From positions 58,228 to 122,227 of the forward strand of contig NZ_LFML01000131.1 of the NCBI RefSeq assembly GCF_001044425.1: a stretch of DNA of 64,000 nt, in the 5' to 3' direction. A program made the position numbers and the translations under genes. Every line of letters begins with the position of its first letter. Position 1 is the first letter of the stretch. The notes under the pieces are model-generated. The model was not told the DNA's origin and ran no database searches. It worked only from the letters and a program-made list of their open reading frames with translations. This DNA is from Streptomyces roseus. GTDB taxonomy: Bacteria > Actinomycetota > Actinomycetes > Streptomycetales > Streptomycetaceae. Shown here piece by piece: positions 25,545-33,835 of this stretch.

Positions 25545-26051
25545 CTACGCCCGGCCGTCGGTCCGCACCGGTCCGGAGGCCGGGTTCAGCCAGGCTCCGA
25601 TGGCCGGCAGTGCCTCGGGGCCGTCGTCGCGCTCCACCGAGTCGACCAGGTCGGCGATGGTGACCCCGCGCAGCGATGCCCGCCAGGAGGCTTCGGCGGC
25701 ACGCATGACGCGGGCGATCCCGCAGGCCTTCGTACACGCTTCGGGCGGTGCTCCGAACGGGCCGCGGCGCCGGATCTCCGTGCAGATGAAGGCCGGGTCC
25801 GCCCCGTCGACGGCCTGCACCACATCCAGGACGGTGATGTCGGAAGCGGGCCTGGTCAGCGCGTATCCGCCCGTTTTGCCCTGGACGGAGGTCACGAGGC
25901 CCGCCCGGGAGAGGGCCTGCATCTGCTTGGCCAGGTAGCTCGGCGAGACGTCGTGCAGCAGTGCCAGACGTGCGGCGGGCACCGGCTGACTCGCCGCGGT
26001 CAGCACGACGCAGCAGTGCAGCGCCCACTCCACGCCCCCGGACAGTTTCAT
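25545..26051 (-). CDS. rsrR: RsrR-type Rrf2 family [2Fe-2S] redox regulator
   Basis: A 168-residue Rrf2 protein starting at ATG 26051 behind GGAGGGCGC. The winged helix is PAARLALLHDVSPSYLAKQM (residues 25-44) followed by the wing KTGGYALTRP. The residues reported to hold or gate the unusual [2Fe-2S] cluster of Streptomyces venezuelae RsrR (Glu8, Trp9, His12, Cys90, Cys110) are all present at exactly those positions; an extra Cys is at 106. RsrR represses a divergent NmrA-family gene and senses redox state by cluster oxidation, and here too an NmrA-family gene is divergent. The two 21-bp inverted repeats in between should be its operators. Confidence 0.93.
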   Translation of the reverse strand: MKLSGGVEWALHCCVVLTAASQPVPAARLALLHDVSPSYLAKQMQALSRAGLVTSVQGKTGGYALTRPASDITVLDVVQAVDGADPAFICTEIRRRGPFGAPPEACTKACGIARVMRAAEASWRASLRGVTIADLVDSVERDDGPEALPAIGAWLNPASGPVRTDGRA

Positions 26052-26066
26052 GCGCCCTCCATTTGA

Positions 26067-26114
26067 CTCGGATACAGCTTATCCGAGTAACATCTCAGAC
26101 AAGAGTTGTCCGAG
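26067..26114. promoter_or_regulatory. Two 21-bp RsrR-type inverted repeats
   Basis: Site 1 (26067-26087) is CTCGGATA-N5-TATCCGAG, perfect in both arms. Site 2 (26094-26114) is CTCAGACAA-N3-TTGTCCGAG, with one mismatch. Centres are 27 bp apart. Both fill the gap between the divergent rsrR and NmrA-family genes and match the long inverted-repeat class described for RsrR. Site 1 lies 16 bp from the rsrR start and would block its own promoter. Confidence 0.85.
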
Positions 26115-26165
26115 TTTGGGGCGGCAGAGGGCCGCACCCGGTCGCACACCAGGAAGGGCACAGCC

Positions 26166-26906
26166 ATGAAGATCACGGTCATCGGCGGCACCGGACTCAT
26201 CGGTTCCCAGCTCGTCTCCGCGCTCCGCGCGCTCGGACACGAGGTGGTCCCCGCCTCCCCGTCCACGGGTGTCGACCTGCTCACCGGCGCGGGGCTGGAC
26301 GAGGCGCTCGCCGACGCGGACACGGTCGTCAACGTGTCGAACTCGCCCACCTTCGACGAGGCGTCCCCGGAGTTCTTCCGCACCACGATGAACAACCTGC
26401 TGGCGGCGGGGGAGCGGGCGGGCGTCGGCCACCAGGTGATCCTGTCCATCGTCGGCGTCGACCAGGTGCCGCAGCTGGACTACTACCGGGCGAAGACCCT
26501 CCAGGAGGACATCCTCAAGCAGGGGCCCACCCCGTACTCGATCGTGCGCGCCACCCAGTTCTTCGAGTTCATGGACGCGGTGCTGTCCTGGACCGCGGAC
26601 GAGAACACCGTCCGGCTGCCCTCCACCCCCGTCCAGCCGATGGCCGCGGCCGACGTGGTCGCCGCCCTGGCCGCGGCCGCCACCGGCGCACCGCTGGGCG
26701 GCACCGTCGACGTCGCGGGCCCGGACGTCTTCGCCCTCGACGAGCTCGGCCGTCTCACGCTGTCGGCCCGGCAGGACCCCCGTACGGTCGTCACCGACGA
26801 GCAGGCCGGCCTGTTCGCGGCCGTCGAGGGCGACGTCCTGACCGGCGGACCCGGCGCACGCCTGGCTCCCACCTCCTACAAGGACTGGCTCGGCGCGAAG
26901 CGCTGA
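26166..26906 (+). CDS. NmrA-family NAD(P)-binding SDR-like protein
   Basis: A 246-residue atypical SDR starting at ATG 26166 (GGAAGGG SD). The Rossmann motif MKITVIGGTGLIGSQLVSAL has GGTGLIG for NADP binding. The catalytic Tyr is replaced or shifted (QLDYYRAKTLQ keeps a YxxxK-like YYRAK). The later part (SIVRATQFFEFM, PVQPMAAADVVAALAA) is typical of NmrA/NAD(P)H-binding redox sensors. It is the expected main target of RsrR. It may bind NADP(H) as a sensor rather than act as an enzyme. Confidence 0.92.
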   Translation: MKITVIGGTGLIGSQLVSALRALGHEVVPASPSTGVDLLTGAGLDEALADADTVVNVSNSPTFDEASPEFFRTTMNNLLAAGERAGVGHQVILSIVGVDQVPQLDYYRAKTLQEDILKQGPTPYSIVRATQFFEFMDAVLSWTADENTVRLPSTPVQPMAAADVVAALAAAATGAPLGGTVDVAGPDVFALDELGRLTLSARQDPRTVVTDEQAGLFAAVEGDVLTGGPGARLAPTSYKDWLGAKR

Positions 26907-26912
26907 ACCCGC

Positions 26913-27706
26913 CTACCTGAAGAGACGGTCGCCGGGGGTGGCCATGCGGTGGGTGCCGCCGTGGCGGTTCACCCAGTCGCGGACGAGGGCGACGGCGTTG
27001 GCGCACTGCCAGCCGTCGTCGTACTCGCGCACTCCGGTGAACGCCCCGTAGCCCGCGATGACGCCGTCCACGCGGCCCTCGCCCAGCAGTTTGTCGACGT
27101 ACCACGGATCGTTGTACGTGGTCGTCCAGGACGGGGTGGCCGCGAGCTGTCCGGCGTCACGGTCAGCGGCGCCCTTCTTCAGCTCCGGACACGTGTTGTA
27201 GGCGGGTTCCGTGCAGTTGCCGAACCCCTTGGTCCGGCGGCGGTCAGCCGCTGCGCCTTGTCGGGCAGTCCCGCGACGCTGCATCCGCGGTTTTCCTGCT
27301 CCCCGCAGTAGTTCGGGTCCTTGATGTCCAGCCAGACCAGCGACAGCCGGCGTCCCGCGCCGGCGTGGGAGAGAATCCGGTCGATCATGCTGTCGAAGCT
27401 GGGCCCCAGCCGGTCGTCACCGGCTGAGGAGCAGTCGTGATAGGCCCGCCATTCGTTCGCGTTCCACCAGGCGCACACGTCCACCTCGATGCCGTTCGCG
27501 CCGTGCCCCAGCGCGGCGTCCACGCCGCCCAGGGTGTCGACGCGGTGCGCGATGGCGTAGACCGGATGCCGCCCCTCGGCCGCTGCCGCCGGGGTCGCGG
27601 CGAGGGCGGTGGCGCCGATGGTGGCGCACAGGGCCGCGATCGACGTCACGAGCCTGCGGAAGCGGGCGGCTCGCCCGAGAAGAGGGGTCAAGGAATGCTC
27701 CGTCAC
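26913..27706 (-). pseudogene. Secreted phospholipase D / sphingomyelinase D, internally deleted
   Basis: The first part (GTG 27706 to about 27250) has a signal peptide and the catalytic N-terminal half of the GDPD-like phospholipase D family: AIAHRVDTLGGVD (His), GIEVDVCAW (Glu and Asp), YHDC (His), LVWLDIKDPNYCGEQENRGC. After RLTAAG the frame changes. The correct continuation, KGFGNCTEPAYNTCPELKKG, then VDGVIAGYGAFTGVREYDDG and HRMATPGDRLF, is in another frame and ends at 26913. Compared with the family, roughly 70 residues are missing at the junction near 27240. The deletion plus frameshift makes the gene a pseudogene. Confidence 0.85.
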
Positions 27707-27818
27707 GTCCGGTTCCGTGGGGGGCGCTTGATCGCGTCCGTCGTCATGCTGGCACGCGATGAATGCACGCAGAACGGACCTGGATGGACGGCGGCCCGTG
27801 GATGGCGGGAAACCGCTG

Positions 27819-27836
27819 CCGCCTCCGGGGAGGCGG
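27819..27836. terminator. Hairpin in the gap between PLD remnant and 27945 gene
   Basis: CCGCCTC pairs with GAGGCGG across a CGGG loop, within a 238-nt gap between two minus-strand genes. It lies just past the stop codon of the 264-residue protein gene and is a plausible terminator for it. Nothing else recognisable lies in the gap. Confidence 0.45.
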
Positions 27837-27944
27837 GCAGGTGACGTCGAGGCTCGCGGGTCGGGCCGAAGCGTACGGGGGCCTGGAGGCGGGCCGGGCC
27901 TTGCGGGCCGCGCGGCGCGGGGACGGCCGCGCCCGTGCGGCGGC

Positions 27945-28739
27945 TCAGCCGACGCGGCCTTCGCGGCCCCTGACCTCCTGCGGGTCGCGAATCATGAGGG
28001 GAAGGGTGCCTTCGTCGGCGAGTTCGGCGCTGCGGTCGATGATGGACTGGTTCGAGGAGTGGAGGAGGAACCCCTGCTTGCCCCATGCGAAGACGTCCGC
28101 CGAGTGGACGTGGACCTGGTAGGGAACAGGGACGAGACCGCGGCGCAGGAGATCGCTGTTGAGGGCCTCCTGCCCCTCGTTCGCCGCGAACTGACCGGTT
28201 CGGACCCAGCCGATCGGCTGATCGCCGGGGCCGGGCGCCGGCGCCGCCAGACTCAGGGCGTCCAGCTGGGCCCGGATGGAGGAGAAATGGCGAAGCGTCA
28301 CCGGTTCGGGCAGGGCGGCGTCGAGACGGGTGCGGAGCTTGTCGAAGTGGTCGTTTCCGAAGAGGAACACGATCGACCGGCCCTTCTGCCCGGGAGGCAG
28401 CCGGTTCAGGTGGTCGACGAGCTGCGCCGTCACGGTGTCGTCACGCCCAGGGTCGGCGGAGGAGAGGCCCGGGGTGGTCTCCACCACCATGTTGGGCGCC
28501 GCCTGGACGGGGCTGATGTCCCGTTCGACGACGAGGGTGACCTTGGGGTGCGAGGACAGCTGCCGGATGATCTGGTCGCGCCGGTCGCTGTCGTACCGCG
28601 CGTTGTGGTGCGTCTCCGACACGAAGACCACGAGCCGCTCCCCGGCGGGTGCGCCGTGCAGGGCGAGCGCGCACACGTCCTTGGTGTCGACCTCGATGAT
28701 CCAGTTGGTGGGGTGGTCGATCGTCTGGTGGATGGGCAT
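27945..28739 (-). CDS. Protein of unknown function, 264 residues
   Basis: I start this protein at ATG 28739, which gives MPIHQTIDHPTNWIIEVDTK and has AGGAG upstream; the longer frame to 28901 would translate a low-complexity repeat. It is cytoplasmic with no signal peptide. LVVFVSETHHNARYDSDRRD, then VTLVVERDIS, looks like a strand-His-helix-strand-Glu pattern reminiscent of ChaN/TraB-type domains, which is a weak structural analogy only. Later residues SIVFLFGNDHFDKLRTRL and VRTGQFAANEGQEALN show nothing catalytic that I know. It stands alone, with a hairpin downstream and a 7-bp tandem repeat upstream. Confidence 0.7.
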   Translation of the reverse strand: MPIHQTIDHPTNWIIEVDTKDVCALALHGAPAGERLVVFVSETHHNARYDSDRRDQIIRQLSSHPKVTLVVERDISPVQAAPNMVVETTPGLSSADPGRDDTVTAQLVDHLNRLPPGQKGRSIVFLFGNDHFDKLRTRLDAALPEPVTLRHFSSIRAQLDALSLAAPAPGPGDQPIGWVRTGQFAANEGQEALNSDLLRRGLVPVPYQVHVHSADVFAWGKQGFLLHSSNQSIIDRSAELADEGTLPLMIRDPQEVRGREGRVG

Positions 28740-28804
28740 GCCCCTGCGCTCCTGTTCCTCGGATCCGGTGCGCTGTCGGTGACGCGCGGGAGCAGGGTGG
28801 TGCC

Positions 28805-28839
28805 GTCCCCCGGTCCCCGTCCCCCGTCCCCCGTCCCCC
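28805..28839. repeat. Five-unit 7-bp tandem repeat (GTCCCCC)
   Basis: Five consecutive 7-bp units of GTCCCCC (the second is GGTCCCC) lie 66-100 nt upstream of the preferred start of the minus-strand 264-residue gene. The tract sits in its 5' region and could vary in copy number by slippage. No protein function is implied by the tract. Confidence 0.7.
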
Positions 28840-29012
28840 GTCCGCGCCGCCATCACTTTCCTCCGGACCGGACCGTCCGACAAGTACGGGCGGAGGGGCA
28901 ACGGTTGCGCGGAGGGGGCGTACGTTCACGGAAGGATCCACCGGGCGGAGGCTCGCTGCCACGGACGCGGGCGCCCGCGGGCAGTGATCCGCCGCCCGGT
29001 CGAGGGCGTCGC

Positions 29013-29963
29013 TCAGCGCGACCCGGGCGTGCGGGTGAGGACGTCGCCGCCGGTCAGCTCGCAGCTCGCCCCCCACAGCCGTGCCGCGAGGGCGGGGTCG
29101 GCCAGGTGGTCCCACACCGGTTCGAGGCGGGGCTCACCGCGCAGGCCGAAGACGCGCGGTCCCCACAGCTGGCCCCCGCGCACGGCCGGGTCCAGCACGG
29201 CCCGGACCGCGGGCCATGCGCCCGCGTCCTTGCCCTGGACGAGGAGGGCCGCCGGTGCCGAGCCTAGCCGCGCGCCGGCGGTTCGTACGTGGATCGGGGG
29301 CCGCGAGGGGGTGAGGGAGTCCAGCGCGCCGCCGGGATGGGCCACCACGCTGGCGACCGTGCTGCCGGCAGCACGCAGGCGACGGTCGAGTTCGACGCCG
29401 AAGTACATCTGCGCCAGCTTGGAGCGCCCGTAGGTGCGCTTGGGCCGGTAGTCCTCGCGGGACTGGAGATCGTCCGGGTCCAGCCGCTCGGACTTCGCCG
29501 CGAAGCTGCCCATGGTCACGACGCGGGCCGCCGGCGCAGCCGCGAGCAGCGGCATGAGCCACCGGGTCAAGGCGAAGTGCCCCAGGTGGTTCGTGCCGAA
29601 CATGAGCTCGTGACCGTCCGCGGTCTCCCTGCGCGGCGGGTGGTCGAGCGCGACCCCGGCGTTGTGGACCACGGCGTCGAGGCGATCCACCTCCAGTGAC
29701 TCCACCGATGTCGCGAGCGTCGAGAGGTCGGCGAGGTCCAGCCGTACGGCCCGCACCCGGGCGCCGGCGACACGCGCACGGATCGCGTCCGCGGCGGCCT
29801 CGGCCCTGGCGGGGCTCCGGCTGCCGAGTACGACGGTGGCTCCGGTTGCCGACAACTGCTCCGCGACGAAGTACCCGATGCCGGCGTTGCCGCCGGTGAC
29901 CAGGAAGACGCGGCCTTCGGCAGCCGGCAGTCGTCGGACGTTCCAGGGCGGGGTGGAGGACAT
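29013..29963 (-). CDS. Short-chain dehydrogenase/reductase
   Basis: A 316-residue SDR starting at ATG 29963; upstream in-frame codons add a low-quality leader. Motifs are FLVTGGNAGIGYFVAEQLSA (cofactor), VVHNAGVALDHP (NNAG equivalent), VVTMGSFAAKSE (catalytic Ser) and YGRSKLAQM (catalytic Tyr and Lys). It has the length and C-terminal layout of retinol-dehydrogenase/protochlorophyllide-reductase-like SDRs. The substrate is unknown. It is divergent from the decayed MFS gene. It is not closely similar to the SDR at 14791, although both are of this subclass. Confidence 0.85.
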   Translation of the reverse strand: MSSTPPWNVRRLPAAEGRVFLVTGGNAGIGYFVAEQLSATGATVVLGSRSPARAEAAADAIRARVAGARVRAVRLDLADLSTLATSVESLEVDRLDAVVHNAGVALDHPPRRETADGHELMFGTNHLGHFALTRWLMPLLAAAPAARVVTMGSFAAKSERLDPDDLQSREDYRPKRTYGRSKLAQMYFGVELDRRLRAAGSTVASVVAHPGGALDSLTPSRPPIHVRTAGARLGSAPAALLVQGKDAGAWPAVRAVLDPAVRGGQLWGPRVFGLRGEPRLEPVWDHLADPALAARLWGASCELTGGDVLTRTPGSR

Positions 29964-30120
29964 GGCGAAGGGGCTCCCTTGTTGTCGCGCGGTTGCGGCT
30001 GCCCCAGGGCAGCTCGGCACCCACGATCGCCGCCACCGCCGACACACCGCCTACACCTCACCGACAGCCCCGCCGACCCCCCCACATCCCGCCGACGAAG
30101 CGCCGGACGGCCCGCCCGCC

Positions 30121-31095
30121 CCCGAGGTGGGTCTCGGCCTCGGGATCGCGGGCGTCCTCTCGCCGGCCGTGGGGGTCGGGGCCGACCACCCGGCGGACAG
30201 GCGCGGCGCGCACGGCGGGGACAGGCGGGACTTTGCGGGCACCCCCTAGGAGTTCCGCGGGTACCTGCGCGCGGTGACGAACATCGGCATCTCGCTCGGC
30301 GCCGTGCTGGCAGGGTGGGTCGTACAGGTCGGTGCCCACAGCGCCTACCAGCTCATGATCGTCGCGAACGCGGTCTCCTTCGCGGCCTCCGCCCTGATCG
30401 TGCTCCGCTTGCGCCCGGTCGAGCCGGGGCCGGCCGCGGGCGGTCCGCGCTGGATGGCGATGCGGGACCGCCCGTACCTCGCGCTCACCGCCCTGGACGG
30501 CGTCACGGCCGTCCAGTTCAAGGTGCTGCCCGTTGCCGTACCCCTCTGGCTCATCGCGGCCACCGAGGCCCCGCACTGGCTGATCTCGGGCACGATGCTG
30601 CTGAACACCGTCGTCGTGGTCACGTGTCAGATGAGGGCCGGCCGCAGCATCGACACGCCGGTGGCCGGCGCCCGCGCCTACCGCCGTTCCGGTTTCGCCT
30701 TCCTCCTGGCCTGCGTGCTGATCTCGTTGACGCAGGGCATCCCCGGCCGGGCCGCGGCGGCCCTCCTGCCGGCCGGGGTCGCCGTACACCCGATCGGCGA
30801 ACTCTGGCACGCGGCGGCCGGTTTCGAGATCTCCTTCGCCCTGGCGCCCGAGCGGGCCACCGGGCAGTACCTCGGAGTGTTCGGGCTCGGGGCAGCCCTG
30901 GCGGAGGCCGCCGGCCCGGCCCTGATCATCTTCCTGTGCATCACCTGGGGCCGCCCCGGGTGGTACGTCCTGGGCGCCCTGTTCGCCCTCACCGGCCTGG
31001 CCGCCCCCCTCCTCGTCCGATGGGCGGAGCGCCACCGTCCCGCTGGTCAGCCGCAGTTCGTGGGGGAGGAGGCGCCCTCCTCGGCCACGGCCTGA
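30121..31095 (+). pseudogene. MFS transporter, N-terminally deleted
   Basis: From 30250 the frame encodes the C-terminal two thirds of an MFS permease (EFRGYLRAVTNIGISLGAVL, then QLMIVANAVSFAASALIVLR, LDGVTAVQFKVLPVAVPLWL and four more hydrophobic segments) ending at 31095. In the same frame, before an in-frame TAG at 30247, a short stretch reads VGLGLGIAGVLSPAVGVGAD, then HPADRRGAHGG, a degraded match to the family TM2-loop region (the DRRG loop). About 80 residues between the two pieces and the whole first helix are missing. A GTG at 30274 could still start a 273-residue fragment, but it would lack several helices, so loss of function is likely. Confidence 0.75.
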
Positions 31096-31196
31096 GCCGA
31101 AGGCTCGTCTGGCCGGATATCGGCGTTCGGGTTGGGTTTGTGGATCACCGGCCTTTAGCCTCCAGTCAGTTGCTCAAGTCAACCAATGGGGACGGT

Positions 31197-32747
31197 ATGG
31201 ACGCGATCACCGGGCATTTCCACAGCCACGTGGAAAAGATTCTTGACGCCCTCGAAAAGGAACCCGACCGCGAGGCCCTTGTCCACGGGGACCGGCGCGT
31301 GAGCGCGGGCGAACTGCGCGGTCTCGTCTACGGCATGGCCCGCGCGCTGCGCGCGCAGGGGGTGGAGCGTGGTCAGATGGTCACCCTGCTCGCCGGCAAC
31401 CTTCCCGAGACGATCGCGGCCCGTTACGCCGCCGGGCTGCTCGGCTGCGCCGTGAACCACCTCTACGCCGGCCTTTCGCCCGACGTGCACGCCGACATCC
31501 TCCGGGACGTCGAGACCCGGGCGCTGATCGTCGACCCGGAGCACGGCGGGCGCGCGGCGGAGCTGGCCCGTCGGGTGCCGCTGGAACGGGTCCTGGTACT
31601 GGGCGAAGGCGGCGCGGGCACGGGCCCGGACCTCGTACGGCTCGCCGCAGAGGAGTCCGCCGAGGCGTTCGCGGGTTCGGCGCGTCCGCAGGACATCTGC
31701 ACCATTCGCCACACCGGTGGGACCACCGGGCACCCCAAGGCCATCTGTACGACCTTCGGGCAGTGGGCGGCGGTCGGATCCGGACGGCCCGAGGGCGGGG
31801 AGGCCGGGCAGGTCAGGGCCCTGGTGTGCACCACCCTCGCGCACGCGGCGGGCTTCATGGCGGACGCCGCCCTGCGCGACGGCGGAACCGTCGTCCTGCT
31901 GGAGGGATTCGAAGCGGGCGCCGTACTCGCCGCCGTCGAGCGCGAGCGCGTCTCCCACATGTTCCTGCTGCCGCCGCTCCTCTACCAGTTGATGGACCAC
32001 CCCGAGATCGACCGAACCGACACCTCCAGCCTGCGCATGCTCACGTACGGGGGCTGCGCCTCCTCCCCGGCGCGCCTCGCGGCGGCGGTCCGGCGCTTCG
32101 GCCCCGTGCTGAACCAGTTCTACGGGCAGAACGAAGCGGGCGGGATCAGCGTGCTCCCGCCCGAGGACCACGACCCGCGCCGCCCCGAGCTGCTGCGCAC
32201 CGCCGGGAAGGTCATCGAAGGCGTCGAGGTCGTCATCCGCGACGCCGAAGGGCGGAGCCTGCCCGCAGGTGAGCGCGGTGAGATCTGCGTGCGCTCGCCG
32301 CACGTGATGAAGGGCTACTGGAAGCAGCCCGAGCTCACCGCCGAGGTCCTGCGGGACGGCTGGTTGCACACGGGTGACATCGGGTTCGTCGACCGGGACG
32401 GCTACCTCACGATCGTCGACCGGCTGAAGGACATGATCGTGGTGGTCGGTGGCCACGTGTACACGGCAGAACTGGAGGACGTGCTGAACTCCCATCCGCA
32501 CGTCCTGCACAGCGCCGTGTTCGGAGTACCCGACGCCCAACGTACGGAGCGGGTCCACGCGGTGGTCGTCCGCGCGCCGGGTCGCGAGGTCGGCGAAGTG
32601 GAGCTGTGTGCTCTGGTCCGGAAACGGAAGGGCGCCATGTACGAGCCCGCGAGCATCGCCTTCGCCGACGCGCTGCCCCTGACCGACGCGGGAAAGCCGG
32701 ACAAGAAGCTGCTCCGCCGCCGGGCCCTCGGGCGCGGCGGCGAGTGA
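31197..32747 (+). CDS. AMP-dependent fatty-acid/acyl-CoA ligase
   Basis: A 516-residue adenylate-forming enzyme starting at ATG 31197 with GGGGA upstream. Core motifs are HTGGTTGHPK (P-loop, about residues 171-180), FYGQNEAGG (A5 region), WLHTGDIGFVDRDGYLTIVD followed by RLKDMIVVVGG (A7/A8), and the C-terminal catalytic Lys in TDAGKPDKKLLRR. It forms acyl-AMP and then normally acyl-CoA. The substrate pocket (THAAGFMADAA, LTYGGCASS) suggests a medium or long acyl acid, but this is uncertain. No carrier-protein or PKS gene is adjacent; it stands between decayed genes and probably has its own promoter. Confidence 0.88.
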   Translation: MDAITGHFHSHVEKILDALEKEPDREALVHGDRRVSAGELRGLVYGMARALRAQGVERGQMVTLLAGNLPETIAARYAAGLLGCAVNHLYAGLSPDVHADILRDVETRALIVDPEHGGRAAELARRVPLERVLVLGEGGAGTGPDLVRLAAEESAEAFAGSARPQDICTIRHTGGTTGHPKAICTTFGQWAAVGSGRPEGGEAGQVRALVCTTLAHAAGFMADAALRDGGTVVLLEGFEAGAVLAAVERERVSHMFLLPPLLYQLMDHPEIDRTDTSSLRMLTYGGCASSPARLAAAVRRFGPVLNQFYGQNEAGGISVLPPEDHDPRRPELLRTAGKVIEGVEVVIRDAEGRSLPAGERGEICVRSPHVMKGYWKQPELTAEVLRDGWLHTGDIGFVDRDGYLTIVDRLKDMIVVVGGHVYTAELEDVLNSHPHVLHSAVFGVPDAQRTERVHAVVVRAPGREVGEVELCALVRKRKGAMYEPASIAFADALPLTDAGKPDKKLLRRRALGRGGE

Positions 32748-32790
32748 CGGGCCGACCGGGGCTCTCAGACGAGGGCGGTGACCAGCAGGG

Positions 32791-32904
32791 GTGTTCTGGG
32801 CGGCCCTGCACGGGCTCGCCACCCTGGCCCGCGCGGGGCGGCTGCCGCGGGGGGACGCCGAGCGGAGGGTGCAGCTGCTGGTGGACCGGCTCGCCCTGCT
32901 CTGA
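32791..32904 (+). pseudogene. C-terminal remnant of a TetR family regulator
   Basis: A 37-codon tail reads VFWAALHGLATLARAGRLPR, then GDAERRVQLLVDRL and a stop at 32902. WAALHGLA..L...GRL, followed by a closing amphipathic helix, is the standard C-terminal end of many TetR proteins. No DNA-binding domain or start lies upstream; the preceding 40 nt follow the ligase stop directly. It is the scar of a deleted regulator gene. Confidence 0.6.
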
Positions 32905-33031
32905 GGCACCGCGCGGGCGCCACGTGGCTCGACCGGGTCGAGACGTGGGGTGGGGGTGGGGGGCGGGGCGGAGGCGATCGGTCCGCGGATATCCTGCCCA
33001 GCCGACCACCGACCAGGGAGGCCACCCCGCC

Positions 33032-33574
33032 ATGACCAGCACCACGTCGTCCTTTCCCGATCACATGGAACTCACCGGGGAGGGCCTCGTCCTGCGCGAC
33101 TGGACGGAAGCCGACCTGCCTGCCATGCCCGCGCTGTTCGACGACCCCGACGTCGCGTACTGGACGCCCATCGTCTCGCCCTTCGACGAGGCGGCCGGCC
33201 GTGCGCGGCTGGAGCGGGATCGGCGGATGCGGGCCGAAGGTACGGTCGTCCTGCTCGCCATCACCGTCGACGGCGGCGAACCCCTCGGTGAGGTGATGCT
33301 GCGGCGCGCCCCCGAGGGTACGGAGCTCGGCTACGCGGTCGGACCGGCTCACCGCGGCCGGGGGCTGGCCGCGCGGGCCGTGCGCGTGATGGCCGCGTAC
33401 GCCTTCGAGCAGCTGGGTGTGGACCGGGTGATCCTCGAGCTGGAGGCCGAGAACGCCGCCAGCGTCGCGGTCGCCGTGAAGGCGGGCTTCAGCCTGCTGG
33501 ACGTCCCGCTGATCGAGGGCGAGGAGAAGGGGCGCCCCTACACCTTGCAGACCTGGGGCCTGGACCGCCCCTGA
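33032..33574 (+). CDS. GNAT family N-acetyltransferase (RimJ-like)
   Basis: A 180-residue acetyltransferase starting at ATG 33032 (GGGAGG SD). LTGEGLVLRDWTEADLPAMP opens the RimJ/RimL subgroup. The acetyl-CoA loop is ELGYAVGPAHRGRGLAARAV, with RGRGLA as the (R/Q)xxGx(G/A) motif near residue 110, and VDRVILELEAENAASVAVAV the following segment. It transfers acetyl from acetyl-CoA to a protein N-terminus or small amine. The acceptor is unknown. It stands alone between a TetR remnant and the phosphatase operon. Confidence 0.87.
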   Translation: MTSTTSSFPDHMELTGEGLVLRDWTEADLPAMPALFDDPDVAYWTPIVSPFDEAAGRARLERDRRMRAEGTVVLLAITVDGGEPLGEVMLRRAPEGTELGYAVGPAHRGRGLAARAVRVMAAYAFEQLGVDRVILELEAENAASVAVAVKAGFSLLDVPLIEGEEKGRPYTLQTWGLDRP

Positions 33575-33642
33575 CCGCTCCGCGGCCACCCGGGGGCCGG
33601 TCGCCCCATCCGCCCCTGTGGTCCGTCGTGTCGGGCCACTGG

Positions 33643-33657
33643 TAGGAAACCTTCCTA
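33643..33657. promoter_or_regulatory. 15-bp inverted repeat upstream of the phosphatase operon
   Basis: TAGGAA-ACC-TTCCTA lies 179 nt upstream of the phosphatase start codon. Palindromes built on TTAGGAAA..TTTCCTAA recur before secreted-enzyme genes in Streptomyces as far as I remember, but I cannot name the regulator. It is the only clear element in the 261-nt gap. Confidence 0.45.
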
Positions 33658-33835
33658 TCCACTACGCTCCCCGACGGCGGCTCGGCGCGGTGCCTGTTGG
33701 CATGGGCATGACGCGCTCAGCGAGAGCTCTGACCCGGCCGCCGTGACGCTGCCCCCTGCTCGCCCCAGGGTCCGGGGGCGGCGCTCTCCGCACCGGTGTC
33801 CAGCTCTCGCCGTTCCCAGGCCAAGGAGTCCAGGC

